Below are positions 18,698-30,567 of a DNA stretch of 64,000 nucleotides, in pieces. How positions within the stretch are numbered: the first letter of the stretch is position 1; each line of letters opens with the position of its first letter. A program made the position numbers and the translations under genes. Origin of the DNA: Pontederia crassipes (taxonomy: Eukaryota; Streptophyta; Magnoliopsida; Commelinales; Pontederiaceae); NCBI GenBank assembly GCA_030549335.1, contig CM060188.1:10478001-10542000 (forward strand). The letters are read 5' to 3'. The notes under the pieces are model-generated. The model had not been told where the DNA came from. It ran no database searches and worked only from the letters and a program-made list of their open reading frames with translations.

Positions 18698-19266
18698 CAG
18701 TGCCGTAACACCCGGTTCGGCTCGACCGATCGGATCGGTGTCCATGAGAGAAAACGGGTCTTGGGTTAATCAAAACTTGACTGACTTTTTTATCCGTGTT
18801 GACGGTCAACCTATCGGGTTCAAAAAACCCGGTTGGTCCAATATTTTTTTTAGTTTTTTTTTAAAACGATAAAAACTTAAAATAGACGAAGCAAAACCTC
18901 TAATTGCCGTTGCTCATGTCATTTTGACTTCGATAAATCAATCCCAACATGATGGCTTCAATGTATTTTGACGGTGGGCAGAAGATTTGACGAAATGACA
19001 ACATTCCGATGATAATTGAGGACATCAAGCTTTTAACATTTTAGCTTGTCTCCTAAGTCGAAAGCCAATTGAATATGGTCGGTCATACATCATGAGTCAT
19101 GTGATTAAAGGTACATTATCATTAGTAATATAAAAATGTATGTATGCTAATTTTATCCATATATTATATTCCGGTTCGATCATTCCGTCCGATCCGATTC
19201 GACCATTCGGTCCGACCCGATTCGACCTGACCCATGGATCAATTTTGATCGGGTTTTACAGCATTG
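18698..19266. mobile_element. hAT-type MITE, copy B (569 bp)
   Basis: A perfect 8-bp target duplication ATAAAAAC flanks it (18690-18697 and 19267-19274). The left end CAGTGCCGTAACACCCGG and the reverse complement of the right end CAATGCTGTAAAACCCGA are imperfect inverted repeats. Both ends carry GGTTCGA/CCGATC-rich subterminal sequence. The 8-bp duplication and CA..TG ends place it with hAT elements. It is non-coding. Confidence 0.75.
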
Positions 19267-19274
19267 ATAAAAAC

Positions 19275-19795
19275 TTTTAATGGTGGATATAATATTATTT
19301 TAAAAAATTTCTTGTCAATTATACATATAAAAAATAAAGCTTATTGTACTTATATTTTTCTTTCTTACTGAAATGATATTTTCTGTTATACAAAGAATAT
19401 TCAATTATTATGTCAATAATTTTAGGTATAAAATGTATGAATTGTTTTATCTTTTTTAGAACTCATCCTCCACTCTTGTTGTCAGGATCAATTAGCGCAA
19501 TATACACGTGTAGTATAGCAAACATAGTCATTAAAAAGAATAAAAGTGAATTTATTTTGTATCCAATGACACAATTTCTACGTACGTAATTATCTACATG
19601 TACAATTTTCTCTTTCTTAATCCTTTTCTTGAAACATTTTGATTCTTTTTTTACTTAAAATAATAACAAAAATATAGTCGTGGATTTTATTACATTGTGC
19701 TCAGATTACTTGTGCATGTATTTTGTTTCTCCTACCATTAATCTTGAAGTCTTTATTACTACTATCCGGATGTTTTCTTCTTTGGAAATGAAAAC
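19275..19795. other. AT-rich intergenic DNA
   Basis: No open frame of interest and no repeat ends seen. It separates MITE copy B from the solo LTR. Confidence 0.4.
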
Positions 19796-22037
19796 TGTAA
19801 CGTCTCCAAAATTCGTCCTCTCGTCACGCTGGCGGTCAGACTGATCAAGGGAGACTATTTGACTTTGATTGGTCAACAAATGACCCACGTGACAATAGAA
19901 ATAATAAGAAAATAATAATAATATGAAAATACAGAAGAGATATCATTATGAATCAACAGATGTCACATGACATGAGATAATTCAAAGAAACAAGGAAATA
20001 AGGATAGTTCAATAGTTCTGAGAATATCAACAAAAGCAAAGCTAAGAGGGAAAATTTAAGTGTTTCATATTTACAACATCAGATAATTCAAATGCAGAAT
20101 ATAAATGACGAAAAAAACTGTGATTTCGTAGCAAGTCATGTGCCGCCATCCTGAAGCTCTGCATTTTTCCACTTCCTCCCTAAGCAGAGTTCTCACCTGC
20201 AAAATCTCAAAGCAGGGGTATGGAATGCCCGTGAGCTAACGCCCAGTACTCATAGATTCATAAACGATAAAATGATAATCAATAATCAATTATTTTACTC
20301 TTTACTTTAATAATGCTTTATACAATACTATGCTCTGTGATCCATTACCATTCTCTGTTATTCATTATCATACTCTATTATCCATTACCATATTCTGTTA
20401 TCCATTGCCATGTTCTGTGTGGGACTACATCTTTTACATTACTATGAGATCATTGATGTTCATTATCCTATATAAGTTCATTTTTAATTAATTGGGAAGC
20501 TAGAGGTGTCTCTGCAGCTGAATGTTATCAGGGTGCCCATGAAAGGGAAGGTGTACACTCAGGCACAACCTTTTCGGAATACAAATGGGAGAAGGTCTGC
20601 ATCCCAAGAACAGTGATCGTTATGGACCAATAGGTTCACTGTCTCCTCAGCTAAGCTACCTGTCCCTCTGGCATAACAATATAATTCATATGTGCCCCCG
20701 TGGGGGAAGAGTGTGTTCACTGTGTCACTCTTATTCGGAGCACAGGTGAGAGAGGGCCTGTAGTCCAGGAGCAGTGGTAGTTAAACCAATAGGTACACTG
20801 TCTCCTCAGTGCAGTTACCTGCCCCTCCGCTGTACAATGCTTTGACCTTTACCATGAACAACACATAGCTATCACATTCATTTCTCTTTATTTTACTTAT
20901 CTTCTTTATAAGTGTGGGGTTCGAAATCATGAATCAGAGAAGGGGTAAAGTTTGATCCCCTTCCTGCAGACACAAGGTCCGTTACTTATTTCAATGGATT
21001 GGACATAGCCTACAGTGGCCAATTGAGGGTTTAATATCCATTACAGCTGCTCTGGCCTCTCAAGGGCATTAGGTTTAATATTCATTACAGTTGCTCTGGC
21101 CCCTCAAGGGCATTTTGGTCATTCCACTTTAAAGTTCATGATTTCTTCCTCTGGACCGGTCGACCGTCTCAATGGACCGGTCGACCGATGTGGCCGAGTC
21201 GATCGACCACCCGAGGGACCGGTCGACCGATACTGCTTTCGATCGAGCGATTCCTCTTGATGGACTGGTCGACCGTTCGATATGAATCGGTCGACCGGTT
21301 GTTGTCGCAGGATCGATCGACCATTTCGAAATCGGTCGACTGATCTTAGGCGATCGGGCTCGACGGCTTTCGCCGAAAAATATCGGTCGACCGGCCCTAA
21401 GTCATGATCTCATAAGTGAATATCGGTCGACCGATTCTTCACGTGAATAGAGCCGCTGGTCGGATTTTTCATTTCCGGCCGGCCTCCGATCTTTCGTTCG
21501 TCATGCACATAATACGAAAAACATTTCTACGTGTTTCTAGATCATAATGGAATCGAAATTCACGACATTTGATATATATTTCTTCATATAGGGGATTGTA
21601 CGTCTACGATACCTCTTTCGTTCGATTCCGGTCGTCGGAGCTGTAGTCGTCGATTTGATCGATCGTCGGACGTTCTTGGTTGCTAAGGAGCGTGCGCCTG
21701 GCCCTCACGAAGGTGTCGAGGTCAACTGGATCGTCCTTATGTGCTCGTTCGCGCGAGAATCGCCCACTCGTCGTGCGATCACTGGTTCGCCTGCACTCTG
21801 CTCGTCACTCGATCGCCGATCACCGAAGAAAGCAGGGGAGAGGGAGAGCTTTTATAGTCTCTATTGACTCCCCTATTCAGAGGGAACCGTGAGAGGGAGT
21901 GATAAGGGAGAGAGTGGGGGAGAGAAATAGAGGTCTCTTAGGGGAGAGGGAGAGAGAATCATGACCGATTCTCTCGTACTCTTTTTTTTTTTTTTAATTC
22001 AAATTTTGAATAAAAGGAATTATGGCCGGGTATTACA
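19796..22037 (-). mobile_element. Solo LTR of a gypsy-type element, minus orientation
   Basis: Read on the minus strand it starts TGTAATACCCGGCC and ends GGAGACGTTACA, the same terminal pattern as the neighbouring gypsy LTRs. A TATAAAAG box lies about 190 bp inside the start (near 21850), also as in those LTRs. No internal coding region or second LTR is present, so it is a solo LTR left by recombination. Flanks aaaac and aaaat agree at four of five positions, probably a decayed target duplication. It contains several internal tandem duplications and a palindrome cluster at 21150-21445. Confidence 0.7.
20330..21115. repeat. Tandem duplications inside the solo LTR
   Basis: Three sets are visible. 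A block of about 23 bp built on TCTGTTATCCATTACCAT repeats at 20330-20420. A block of about 170 bp containing CACTGTCTCCTCAG appears twice within about 20505-20835. A block of about 50 bp containing CAAGGGCATT appears twice at about 21025-21115. Copies are diverged, so the expansions are old. Confidence 0.65.
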
Positions 22038-22041
22038 AAAA

Positions 22042-22503
22042 TCATATTAAAGTGTCCTTTCGTAAATCAGTTGAAGCAATTTCGACTGACGTTCAGTAAT
22101 TTGGTCAAAATCTAATTCGTACTAATAATGGAAACAAAGTCGAATCAGATAATAATGAGAGAGAAGAATATTGCATGCATCAGACTTTCAGCAACATTGT
22201 GCAAAAGAGCATCCGTGCATGGCATTGTTAAGCATGAAAATTTGAAGCTGTGAGACAATGACACACACACAAAAAAAAAAAAAAAGATGTAATACCATTT
22301 CATACCATTTGAACATGCAAAGTTGTACCATCACAAAATGTAATGTACATATAGATGAAGAGGAAAATGAAGAAATATTCATAAAATAAAAAACAATGAT
22401 TCTGAACAAAGTGTATACAGGTCGCCATTGCGAATTCATCCAAGTGAAAAAAGCTCTCTCCACTGCAAGTAGTGGTAACTAAGCAGTTTAGACAACCATA
22501 TTC
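22042..22503 (-). other. 3' flank and probable 3' UTR of the receptor kinase
   Basis: Sequence beyond the stop codon of the minus-strand kinase, up to the solo LTR. It holds an A-run with a CA microsatellite near 22260-22285. No other gene is seen, so the kinase transcript must end within about 460 bp unless it reads into the LTR. Confidence 0.45.
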
Positions 22504-24993
22504 TTACCTTCCTTCTGATTTTATCAACCGGGAGAAGACTTTGCTCATAGATACCTCAGAAAGATCATTGATGTCTAAGGCTCCAGCTTCTCCTGCAGGT
22601 GCACTCTCTGTGGTGCTGACGTTTCGAACTTGTGAAGTGAGATCAACGACGCGATTCGCACTATTAACATCGGGTACATCTGCATCTGCCTGTTGAAGTT
22701 GCAGGATGTATTCCAAGTTCCAGAGGACATCTCCCATTGAGGGCCGCTCCACACCAGAATCTGCCAGGCATTTCTCAATTGTCTCGCCAAATTTCCTTAG
22801 AGATTCAGGTTTGATCGTTCCCGTGATTCGGGAGTCAACAATCTGGTCCAGCTCTCCTCTCTTCTGCCATTTTATTCCCCACTCAGCTAAGTTAACCATA
22901 TCTCTGGGTAAAGTAGGATCAATGACTGGTCTTGCACAAAGCACTTCTAGCAGAACTACTCCAAATGAGTACACATCAGATTTTTCTGTTAACTGTTGCC
23001 TGCGGAAATATTCAGGGTCAAGATACCCAAAGCTGCCTTTCACTGCAGTACTTACATGGGTCTGATCCAACTCCGGTCCTGTTTTTGATAGCCCAAAGTC
23101 CGCAACCTTTGCCAAGAGATTTTCATCCAGCAAAATGTTTGCAGATTTAACATCTCGGTGGATGATTGCCTTTGCCTGACCAGTATGAAGGTAGTGTAGC
23201 CCTCTAGCTGCACCTATACATATTTCTAGTCTTTGTTTCCAGGAGAGTGATGGCAGGCCTGAGCCGTAAAGATGACTTTTAAGAGTTCCCTTTTCCATGT
23301 ATTCATAAACCAGAATCATCTCATTCCTCTCGTCACAGTAACCAATAAGAGAAACTAGATGACGGTGGCGCAACTGCGATAACAATTCAATCTCAGTGCG
23401 GAACTCATTAAAACCTTGTTGAGATTGTGGATTACCCCTCTTCACAGCCACCTTTGTCTCATCTCTTAGCACCCCCTTGTAGACCTTTCCAAAACCTCCC
23501 ACTCCAATGACCCAACTTTCATTAAAGTTGTTTGTTGCTTCTTGCAGTATAACAAAAGAGAAGCGGAAACCAAGGCTTCCATTCTGTCCTGTTGAGAAAA
23601 TAGTTCCATTGGATGTTCTTGATGCTCTGCTTCCCAAAGTAAGGGAGGTCAAACCATTGATCGAGAAAGGTGCCCAAGTCTTGGAATCCTGCCTAGTAGC
23701 ATCCTTCTTTCTTCTGACCACCAAGAAAAGTACAACAACAATGATTGCTAATGCAGCTGCGCCAAGGACTGAACCAAATATTATGCCAAGGTTTTTCTTT
23801 GATGGTTGGACAACAACAGCAGAGCCAGCAGAGCTGTACATCTTCATAATCTCAAGCCCATTTAGAATGCCATCTGGCTGCACACCCGACAATGTTGAAG
23901 GACTGATGCTAACACTAAGCTTGTTGGACGCATCATTGGCATCCAATATACAGTCCAAAATGTAAGGTGATGCTAAATTAGAGACAAGCGCAGAAAGATC
24001 AAGATTATTAGCAACCAGCCAGTTGCCAACATAAACATTGAAGTAGAGCTGGCCTAATGCACTACTCACTATATCACAGAAATGGAACCTGATCAGATAG
24101 CTTGAACTAGCATCGACATTGAACTGCCATGTCACGTTGAACTGCGCATTTAATGTGTCACTGTTCAAAGATGTCAACTCCCTTGCTGTCCCATATACGA
24201 TATCAGGAGCAGTTTCTTGTGTAGGTCCTCCTGATAAATATAGAATCTTTCCAGAAAAAGTTGCATTTGTTGTAAGATTAATATTGTTCAGAAATCTGTC
24301 ATCAATGCTCCAACTTCTCGACAGAGTATCACCATCCGGCGAGACCACTGGACCACCCATGTTTATCCTATAAACTGTCTCCAATATCTGTTGTGATACA
24401 CCCTGATAAGTGCCTCGAGGATTGATGGTCTGTGCGCTATCAACAATTAGAGAATCAGGAACTGAGACGATTTCTAGCGCATTCACGAAGGCGAGAGAGG
24501 TGTTTCCAGATGGTGCAAATGTGAGGGTGAGCGTGCCCTGAGTTATGTTCACAGAATACTCCTTCATGACAGCCACATTTGCCTCTGCTTGGAAATCCTT
24601 GAGCAGGAGAGCATCCTGTGTGGACACACTGAACGTGGCAGTGCTGAGGTTGTAACTTTGGAACACAAATGGAAAGAAGTGCAGGCGAATGAAGTGCCTG
24701 CCCGCCTGGATCCGGAATGAGTAGGAAGAGGCCCCTGTGAAGATCCGTGCAGTTTGGTACAGGGCCGGGCTACCGGACGACGAAACCGAGTTGTTGGTGC
24801 TTGCTAAGATGTTCTGAGAGGTCGTCAGGGTAGAAGAAAGGGATGCATCAGCAAGGAAAACCCTGTTACCGATGGTCGTATTGGTGGACGATCCACAGTC
24901 AATTAGGTAGTTGTCCGGCGGGGTGTATGCATAACAGTGAGTCGATATGATCACAAAGATGACCAAATCTAATACGAATTTTGCAGCAGCCAT
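22504..24993 (-). CDS. CrRLK1L receptor-like kinase, HERK1/THESEUS type, single exon
   Basis: Plasma-membrane Ser/Thr receptor kinase of the Catharanthus RLK1-like family, which senses wall state or RALF peptides and controls growth. From the chosen start it has 829 residues: signal peptide (1-22), malectin-like ectodomain (about 24-385), one membrane helix (about 402-426), kinase (about 496-770) and a family-type tail ending SKVFSRLIKSEGR. Catalytic residues are all present: VAVK Lys about 518, HRDVKSAN Asp about 613, DFG Asp about 632, and the activation-loop motif GSFGYLDPEY. I start at the second Met because it gives a clean signal peptide; an in-frame Met at 25050 would add 19 residues. 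Lack of introns is usual for the family. The C-terminus and kinase most resemble HERK1 and close paralogues, but orthology is not proven. Confidence 0.93.
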   Translation of the reverse strand: MAAAKFVLDLVIFVIISTHCYAYTPPDNYLIDCGSSTNTTIGNRVFLADASLSSTLTTSQNILASTNNSVSSSGSPALYQTARIFTGASSYSFRIQAGRHFIRLHFFPFVFQSYNLSTATFSVSTQDALLLKDFQAEANVAVMKEYSVNITQGTLTLTFAPSGNTSLAFVNALEIVSVPDSLIVDSAQTINPRGTYQGVSQQILETVYRINMGGPVVSPDGDTLSRSWSIDDRFLNNINLTTNATFSGKILYLSGGPTQETAPDIVYGTARELTSLNSDTLNAQFNVTWQFNVDASSSYLIRFHFCDIVSSALGQLYFNVYVGNWLVANNLDLSALVSNLASPYILDCILDANDASNKLSVSISPSTLSGVQPDGILNGLEIMKMYSSAGSAVVVQPSKKNLGIIFGSVLGAAALAIIVVVLFLVVRRKKDATRQDSKTWAPFSINGLTSLTLGSRASRTSNGTIFSTGQNGSLGFRFSFVILQEATNNFNESWVIGVGGFGKVYKGVLRDETKVAVKRGNPQSQQGFNEFRTEIELLSQLRHRHLVSLIGYCDERNEMILVYEYMEKGTLKSHLYGSGLPSLSWKQRLEICIGAARGLHYLHTGQAKAIIHRDVKSANILLDENLLAKVADFGLSKTGPELDQTHVSTAVKGSFGYLDPEYFRRQQLTEKSDVYSFGVVLLEVLCARPVIDPTLPRDMVNLAEWGIKWQKRGELDQIVDSRITGTIKPESLRKFGETIEKCLADSGVERPSMGDVLWNLEYILQLQQADADVPDVNSANRVVDLTSQVRNVSTTESAPAGEAGALDINDLSEVSMSKVFSRLIKSEGR

Positions 24994-25720
24994 CACAAAA
25001 TCGGGGGAAAGAAAAGACAGAATAAGCAACCTACTGCAAGATGAGCCCAAAAACGCCGATCAAGTTTTATAATGAACGAAGGTGACGTTGTTAGAGAGGA
25101 AAGAAGAGAACAAACTCGAGAGGAGACAGGAGAAAGATCTGATCTTTTAAGCAAGAAACCCTAGCTCTCTCTGGAAAGAAGGTCACACATCTCTTTGGAA
25201 CCTCCCCACGAGACCAAGCCCGTAAAGATTCATGACATGGGAAATGCACAAGAATTTAAAGTCTCAATCTTTGGACTCAACCTACTACAGGAATGAAGAG
25301 GATGAAAGAGAGCAAGAACCTGCAAACGGCAGGTAAAACCAACGGCGAAACACTTCGCACAGGTGAAACCACCAAATCCGATTTTTCTGCAGAACACAAA
25401 AATGGAGCTTTAGCGGTCCAAACCCAACTCGATGGTACCAAAAAGGAAGGATTGCAGCTGAAGAAAAAGGCAAAAGATGCACCTTTTGGGCTATCGGAGT
25501 CGCGGGGAAAGGATCGCTGCAGGGCCTGCAACAAAGAAGACCAAATGAGCTCCCTTTCTTCCCCGCTGAAACCTCAATGGACCTGCAACCTTTGGCCGAC
25601 TCCCGATGGGATGAAAAAAAAGGGGGAGAGAGAGAGAGACAGAGAGGAAAGGAGAGAGACGGAGGGTTCTATAACGGTGGTCTGTGCACAGTAAAAGGAA
25701 CGCAGAAATGGGGTTGGGTC
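24994..25720 (-). promoter_or_regulatory. Leader and promoter region of the receptor kinase
   Basis: Upstream of the kinase start on the minus strand. It includes a CT-rich stretch (plus-strand GA-rich, about 25620-25660) of the type common in plant leaders. Family members often have a 5' UTR intron, so the true transcription start may lie near 25600-25900. No TATA box was assigned. Confidence 0.35.
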
Positions 25721-28620
25721 AATGTTCTGAAACTGCCAACTTGGAAGCACTAATGAAAGCAGAAGACACAGGAAAAGAAGATTACAGTGTATTATTTTTT
25801 GTGTTATGAATGATTTAAATGACAGAAAAAAGATGGAGACGGAATGCCAACGCTTTCCCACCAGCTGCCGAAACATGACAACAAACAAAAAAGATATATC
25901 ACATTAAAATTGAGTCATATATATTTTGTGTCAGTGAGGACAGGAAACAGAAATAGAGAAATAATTGCAGAAATCTACACAAATGTTAAAATGTGAGTGG
26001 CCTCCCACTTCTTCTTCTTCTTCCTTCATGTTTTTTTTCAGACAACACATCTGGAAGATGATGATTACATCAGTCGACGCAGACACATTTTGATTAGCTG
26101 TCAATGAAGCCGAGGTGCTTCTACAATGACAATGGCAGATATAAATACAATAATTTTTTATATATAAGAACAGGATTTGTTCAACCAAAACAGGATCTTT
26201 TTTTATATATATAAAACGAGAATGCCATCACCTCATCATTATCGTCTACGTTTGACTTGTTGCAGGTTTTAAGTGCTTATAAGCAAACGCAACAAAAATA
26301 AGGGATTGATTCTTAAAACAAATGGGAGCCAGTTCAACAGCAACAACTTGGATGATAATACAAAGATATTATTATATTTAGAGTTCACGTCTCAAACTAA
26401 ATTAGTGAAATAAGAATTAAAAAAATGCACTTTGAATAACTCGGGCACGATTGAAAATATATTTTCATTAAATTGTATTTTTCGAGTCCTGCAAAACTAT
26501 GTTGTCAATTAGTATTACACTGAAATTCCCTCTATTTTCTATGAAAATAAAATCTAAAAGGAATTAATTCTTAGAAAAGTAAATTCAAGAAAACTAGTTT
26601 ATCTTCATATGTGCCTTGAAGATATAAAGAAAAAAACAAAATGCTTTGTGAGAGAAAATAACTCTCCTTCGGGAAAGAAATCCAAAATGTATTGATAAGA
26701 AATTGTTTTATTTCTTGGCCAGCATTTTGGGATTTATCAAATAATAAAATAAAAAGTTATAGGTAATGACTCATCCTTTGATTCATGGAACAAGAGAACT
26801 TTAATTGGATTTTCATCCTTAAAATAGCTTCATCAACATTTTCAAGGAAAATTTACATTCACATTGGGAGAATATTTAATTTAACACAAGTTAAACTAGC
26901 ATTTCTTTTCTCTCTTTATTTTTTTCTTGTTGTGTTTGGTCAAGAACTAAATTAATGTTTGGATGAAAAATATAATAATAATAAATTTTTTATTAGTGTT
27001 TTAATAAAAGTAAAAACTCAAGGACAGAATCAATTTTGATGATAGGGAGAAAGAGGAAAGAGAAATGAAAGATAATTTTAATCTTGTCCCAAGGATTTTT
27101 TGCAGATTATCATATTATAAATATGAAAGTAATTTTACATTTTTTTCACTTTCTCTTTGTCTGTGTGTATTCAGAGGTCTAAGAATATGAGTAAAATATA
27201 AAAATGATCGTGTGCTTATACGTAGTTACATCTTTCACATATTAATACACGTTTTAAATTCGTGCGAACCAATGACACAAAGCGAATAATATCTTAATTG
27301 AAAAAAAAATTACACCAAATGCCCTCCAATTTTAACGTTTGTCCAACTATACCCTCAAACTTCAAAACACGAATGCCCTTTATCTTTTAACTCGTTTCAC
27401 CAGATGTCCTCTTTACCTGTTATTGCCCGTCTTCCGATCGCGAAGTTGATGTGGTGCCGACACGATATCTTCTCTCCTCGTCATATAAATATTTGTTAAT
27501 GTGATAATATTAAAAAATAAAATAAAAATGTCACGAAGGAGTGTCACCCCTCTCCTACAACCATCGGCCAGTCACTGGAGGGAGGTCGCAGAGGCTCGTC
27601 CCCCTATGCTTAAAATAATAATATCAAAACTAATTTCGCGTACTCATTTGAGTTATATAAAAATTCTTTATGATTAATAATTTCACGTGAATAAAATAAG
27701 AAGATGATGATATAACTATGACTTCATCTATCTGATAGATAAATTTTAAATTGATACTTAATCATTCATTTTGCATGGGCCATGGGAGGTGTTACAATGA
27801 TAGCATCATTCGTTCTGCAAAGAAATATTCGCGCGCCATCCAAATAAAGAGTGCGGAATTAGATAATGCAGACAGTCGATTAATCGGCTCTAATAATAAA
27901 TATGTCAGGAATAAAATATAATATTTTCATCCGTGGTATGGTATCCGGCAACCAAACGCCATCTATCTAATAGGGTTTTGGATTTAAATTTGGCAACAAA
28001 ATGCAAAAACTTTGGGGTTGTGACTTGTGTGCCGTGTCTTTGGGTCAAAGTACGACACAGACAGCAAGGCTGGGGGAGTGGAAGCCAGCACGTAGATCTT
28101 ATGTGCCGTTCATCAAAGAAAGCTACCTTTTGATTTGATTTGATTGCTCATCTTGTTCCTACTTTTGGGAGGAAAATAATAATTAATTAATTAAAATGAT
28201 GCTAAGAATATTAACGTATGCTTCAACCGTCTCATTAAGATGTAATTGTAAGCTAATTCTATCAGGAGATTGGTAATAATTAATGTATTCAATTAAGCAA
28301 AATAGAATCTCACAATCAACGAATTTTATGATATATATATATATAGTTATATAAGTTTTATATAATGCATGCATGGCATGTATCATAATGAAAAACTTGA
28401 GTATTGATTAAATTTTTTATCCGTTATATGATAGGTAAATAGTTTCCAAATCAATCAAGCATGTATACAAGAAAAATCAAAATATTTAATTGTTAAGATT
28501 AAATGTAAAGATAATAAAATATGTTAGAAATAAAATAATAAATTTTTATAAACATAAAATTGGGGAAAAATAGAAATTTCAAGCATGTCTTGAGCTCTAG
28601 TGTGTCAATAGAAGCAGTCG
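25721..28620. other. AT-rich intergenic DNA with a possible repeat fragment at 27300-27610
   Basis: No gene is recognised. The part 27300-27610 is richer in GC, includes several separated copies of the word TGCCCT/TGTCCT, and reads like a dispersed plant repeat, but I could not find its ends. The rest is AT-rich DNA with microsatellites, for example the CTT run near 26010. Confidence 0.4.
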
Positions 28621-28623
28621 TAA

Positions 28624-29058
28624 GACGACGTTTGATTGGAGAATAAAGTGATGAATAAACGTTTATTCAGATGAACATCGTTAAATATATAACAGAATAA
28701 GATTAAGTCGATCAATACTCAATTTTGATGAAATCATCTAAAAAATCGTGATACCACCATTTTATTTCACGATACATCAATTTTCTCGTTTCATCAAAAT
28801 AAAGGAATAGCTATTTATCCATTCGTCTCATTTTTTACATTTTCTTTTATTTTTATAATTTAACCATACATTATTATATTATTAATTTTTATAATAATTA
28901 TTATATGTCAAGTATTTATAAATAAAATATTTTTATTATAAAATAAAATATATTTAAAATTTATTCCGATCGAAATCAAACAAAGAACAAATTAAGAATA
29001 TAAGAAGAATATTATATTCTTTTAAATAAAATTATTTATTCTATAACTAAACGGCCCT
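28624..29058. mobile_element. Tourist-like (PIF/Harbinger) MITE candidate
   Basis: The left end GACGACGTTTGATTGGAGAATAA and the reverse complement of the right end GGGCCGTTTAGTTATAGAATAA are imperfect inverted repeats. Both are flanked by TAA (28621-28623 and 29059-29061), the target duplication of Tourist elements. The interior is AT-rich and non-coding. Confidence 0.6.
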
Positions 29059-29061
29059 TAA

Positions 29062-29967
29062 ACTCTTTATTATAGAATTCAAAAACTACTTATTTCGTTT
29101 ACCAAAAATAAAATTAGTGCTCGAATGGTTAAATGCTCTCCTCGTGATTATTTATGAGCACAACATCCCTTCATAACTTTTAGTTCAACGTACGTATATC
29201 ACTTATCACTTATTGTTTTTATTATCAAATGTACACGAATAGATTAAAGAAATAAGAAAATGCTCAAAGAAATAAGAGGCGTGGGCAAGACTACTACACA
29301 ATATTTATGGGAATGAAAGCAACACAACAACAGCAAACGCGGTTGCGTAACCAATCCCACTCCATTATATTCGAAATCGGTCACCCTCGCCGTCAATATG
29401 TAGCATCGCGACCTCCAAGTTCGCTGTAGTCACCATCGCCATGGCCTCCCTCGTCGCCTTCACCGTCGATCGGAGAGAAAAAGAGACAAAGAATCGACGA
29501 TGAGTTGCAGATACCGTGTGAGAGAAAGGAGGAGAGAAAATCGGATGTCAAAATCTCACGAAATTTTCGCGATATGATACTAAAATTTCGTACGCTCTTA
29601 TTTGAGCCATCCGTTTTATTTGGACGGCTCAAATCATGCTTCACACGGTGTGAAGCAAAAAGACGCTCAGCATATATATTAAACCCATATATATATAAGT
29701 TTAATATTACACTACCTAATATATATATGTGTATATAACTAAATAAGTAATTGTTTCTCATATAATAATTAATAAGAAAGCAACGAGTCAATAATCCAAG
29801 TAGAAGAAGAAGGCCCCACTCCATCCCCATGTTACGAGTTGACGGAAGACGAGAAGAGAACCCATCGAGCATGCGAAGAACACGAGACGGCTCAATTTGC
29901 GGCGTCCGTCACTCAACAACATTTTAATGGTTTTAGTAATATTTTTCTATGTATTACATAATACATA
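29062..29967. other. Intergenic DNA, no gene
   Basis: AT-rich, with a more GC-rich patch at about 29390-29560. The longest open frame here has no recognisable domain and is treated as chance. Confidence 0.4.
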
Positions 29968-29970
29968 TTA

Positions 29971-30196
29971 AGAGGTATTTGATACGAGATTAAGAGGAGA
30001 ACAAAACGTTTGCTCTTTATATTTCATTCAAAAAATATTTTAAAAATTGCGTGGGTTCACTCGTCGTCATTGTAAAAAAATAAGAAAAAGTATAAATATT
30101 TTTATTTTTACTCTTTCGTGGAACGTTATCATTCCAAGAACATCTTGACAACAAAATTATTTATTCTGAGATTTGATGACCCATATCAAACACTCT
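29971..30196. mobile_element. Short MITE with TTA target duplication (226 bp)
   Basis: The left end AGAGGTATTTGATACGAGAT and the reverse complement of the right end AGAGTGTTTGATATGGGTC form an inverted repeat. TTA is repeated at 29968-29970 and 30197-30199. Size, termini and TTA target are those of a Tourist/Harbinger-like MITE. Confidence 0.6.
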
Positions 30197-30200
30197 TTAA

Positions 30201-30567
30201 TGGTCGTTTGATTACGAGATAAAATTAGATGTAATAATATATTCTAAAAAAATAATTATATCTCTATTTTATTTCTCATTTGGTTCGAAAAGAATAACTT
30301 TAAAAAAATATAATATCTTATGATATAGAATTGACTTCTAATATTATAATTAGTACAAACATTAATATAATAATAAATTATTAAATATTTTAAAAATAAA
30401 ATATGGTTTAAAAAGTTAAGAATATCTATATTATCATTCTTTTCAACTTTTTAAATTTTAATAAAGTATTTATATTCTCGTTATGAGATTAAAAATGACA
30501 AATTTATCAATTTCGATATCTTTCAAAATTTGATCGACTTAATCTAATTTCATTGTGTGCTTGACCA
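30201..30567. mobile_element. MITE-like element next to the previous one (367 bp)
   Basis: The left end TGGTCGTTTGATTACGAGAT, continuing into AAAATTAGAT, and the right end in reverse complement, TGGTCAAGCACACAATGAAA then TTAGAT, form an imperfect inverted repeat of about 30 bp. No target duplication was settled. It is AT-rich and non-coding. Confidence 0.4.

Noticed and set aside
10115-21445. GGTCGACC words as cloning-site remnants
   Set aside because: They occur as diverged, dispersed copies inside three LTRs with normal flanks, not at a junction.
27300-27610. Possible captured gene fragment or repeat with TGCCCT words
   Set aside because: No ends, target duplication or protein similarity could be shown.
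27933-28133. 66-codon frame in intergenic DNA
   Set aside because: No homology recognised and no splice or promoter context.
29393-29872. 159-codon open frame on the minus strand
   Set aside because: No recognisable domain, AT-driven composition and no gene context. Likely chance.
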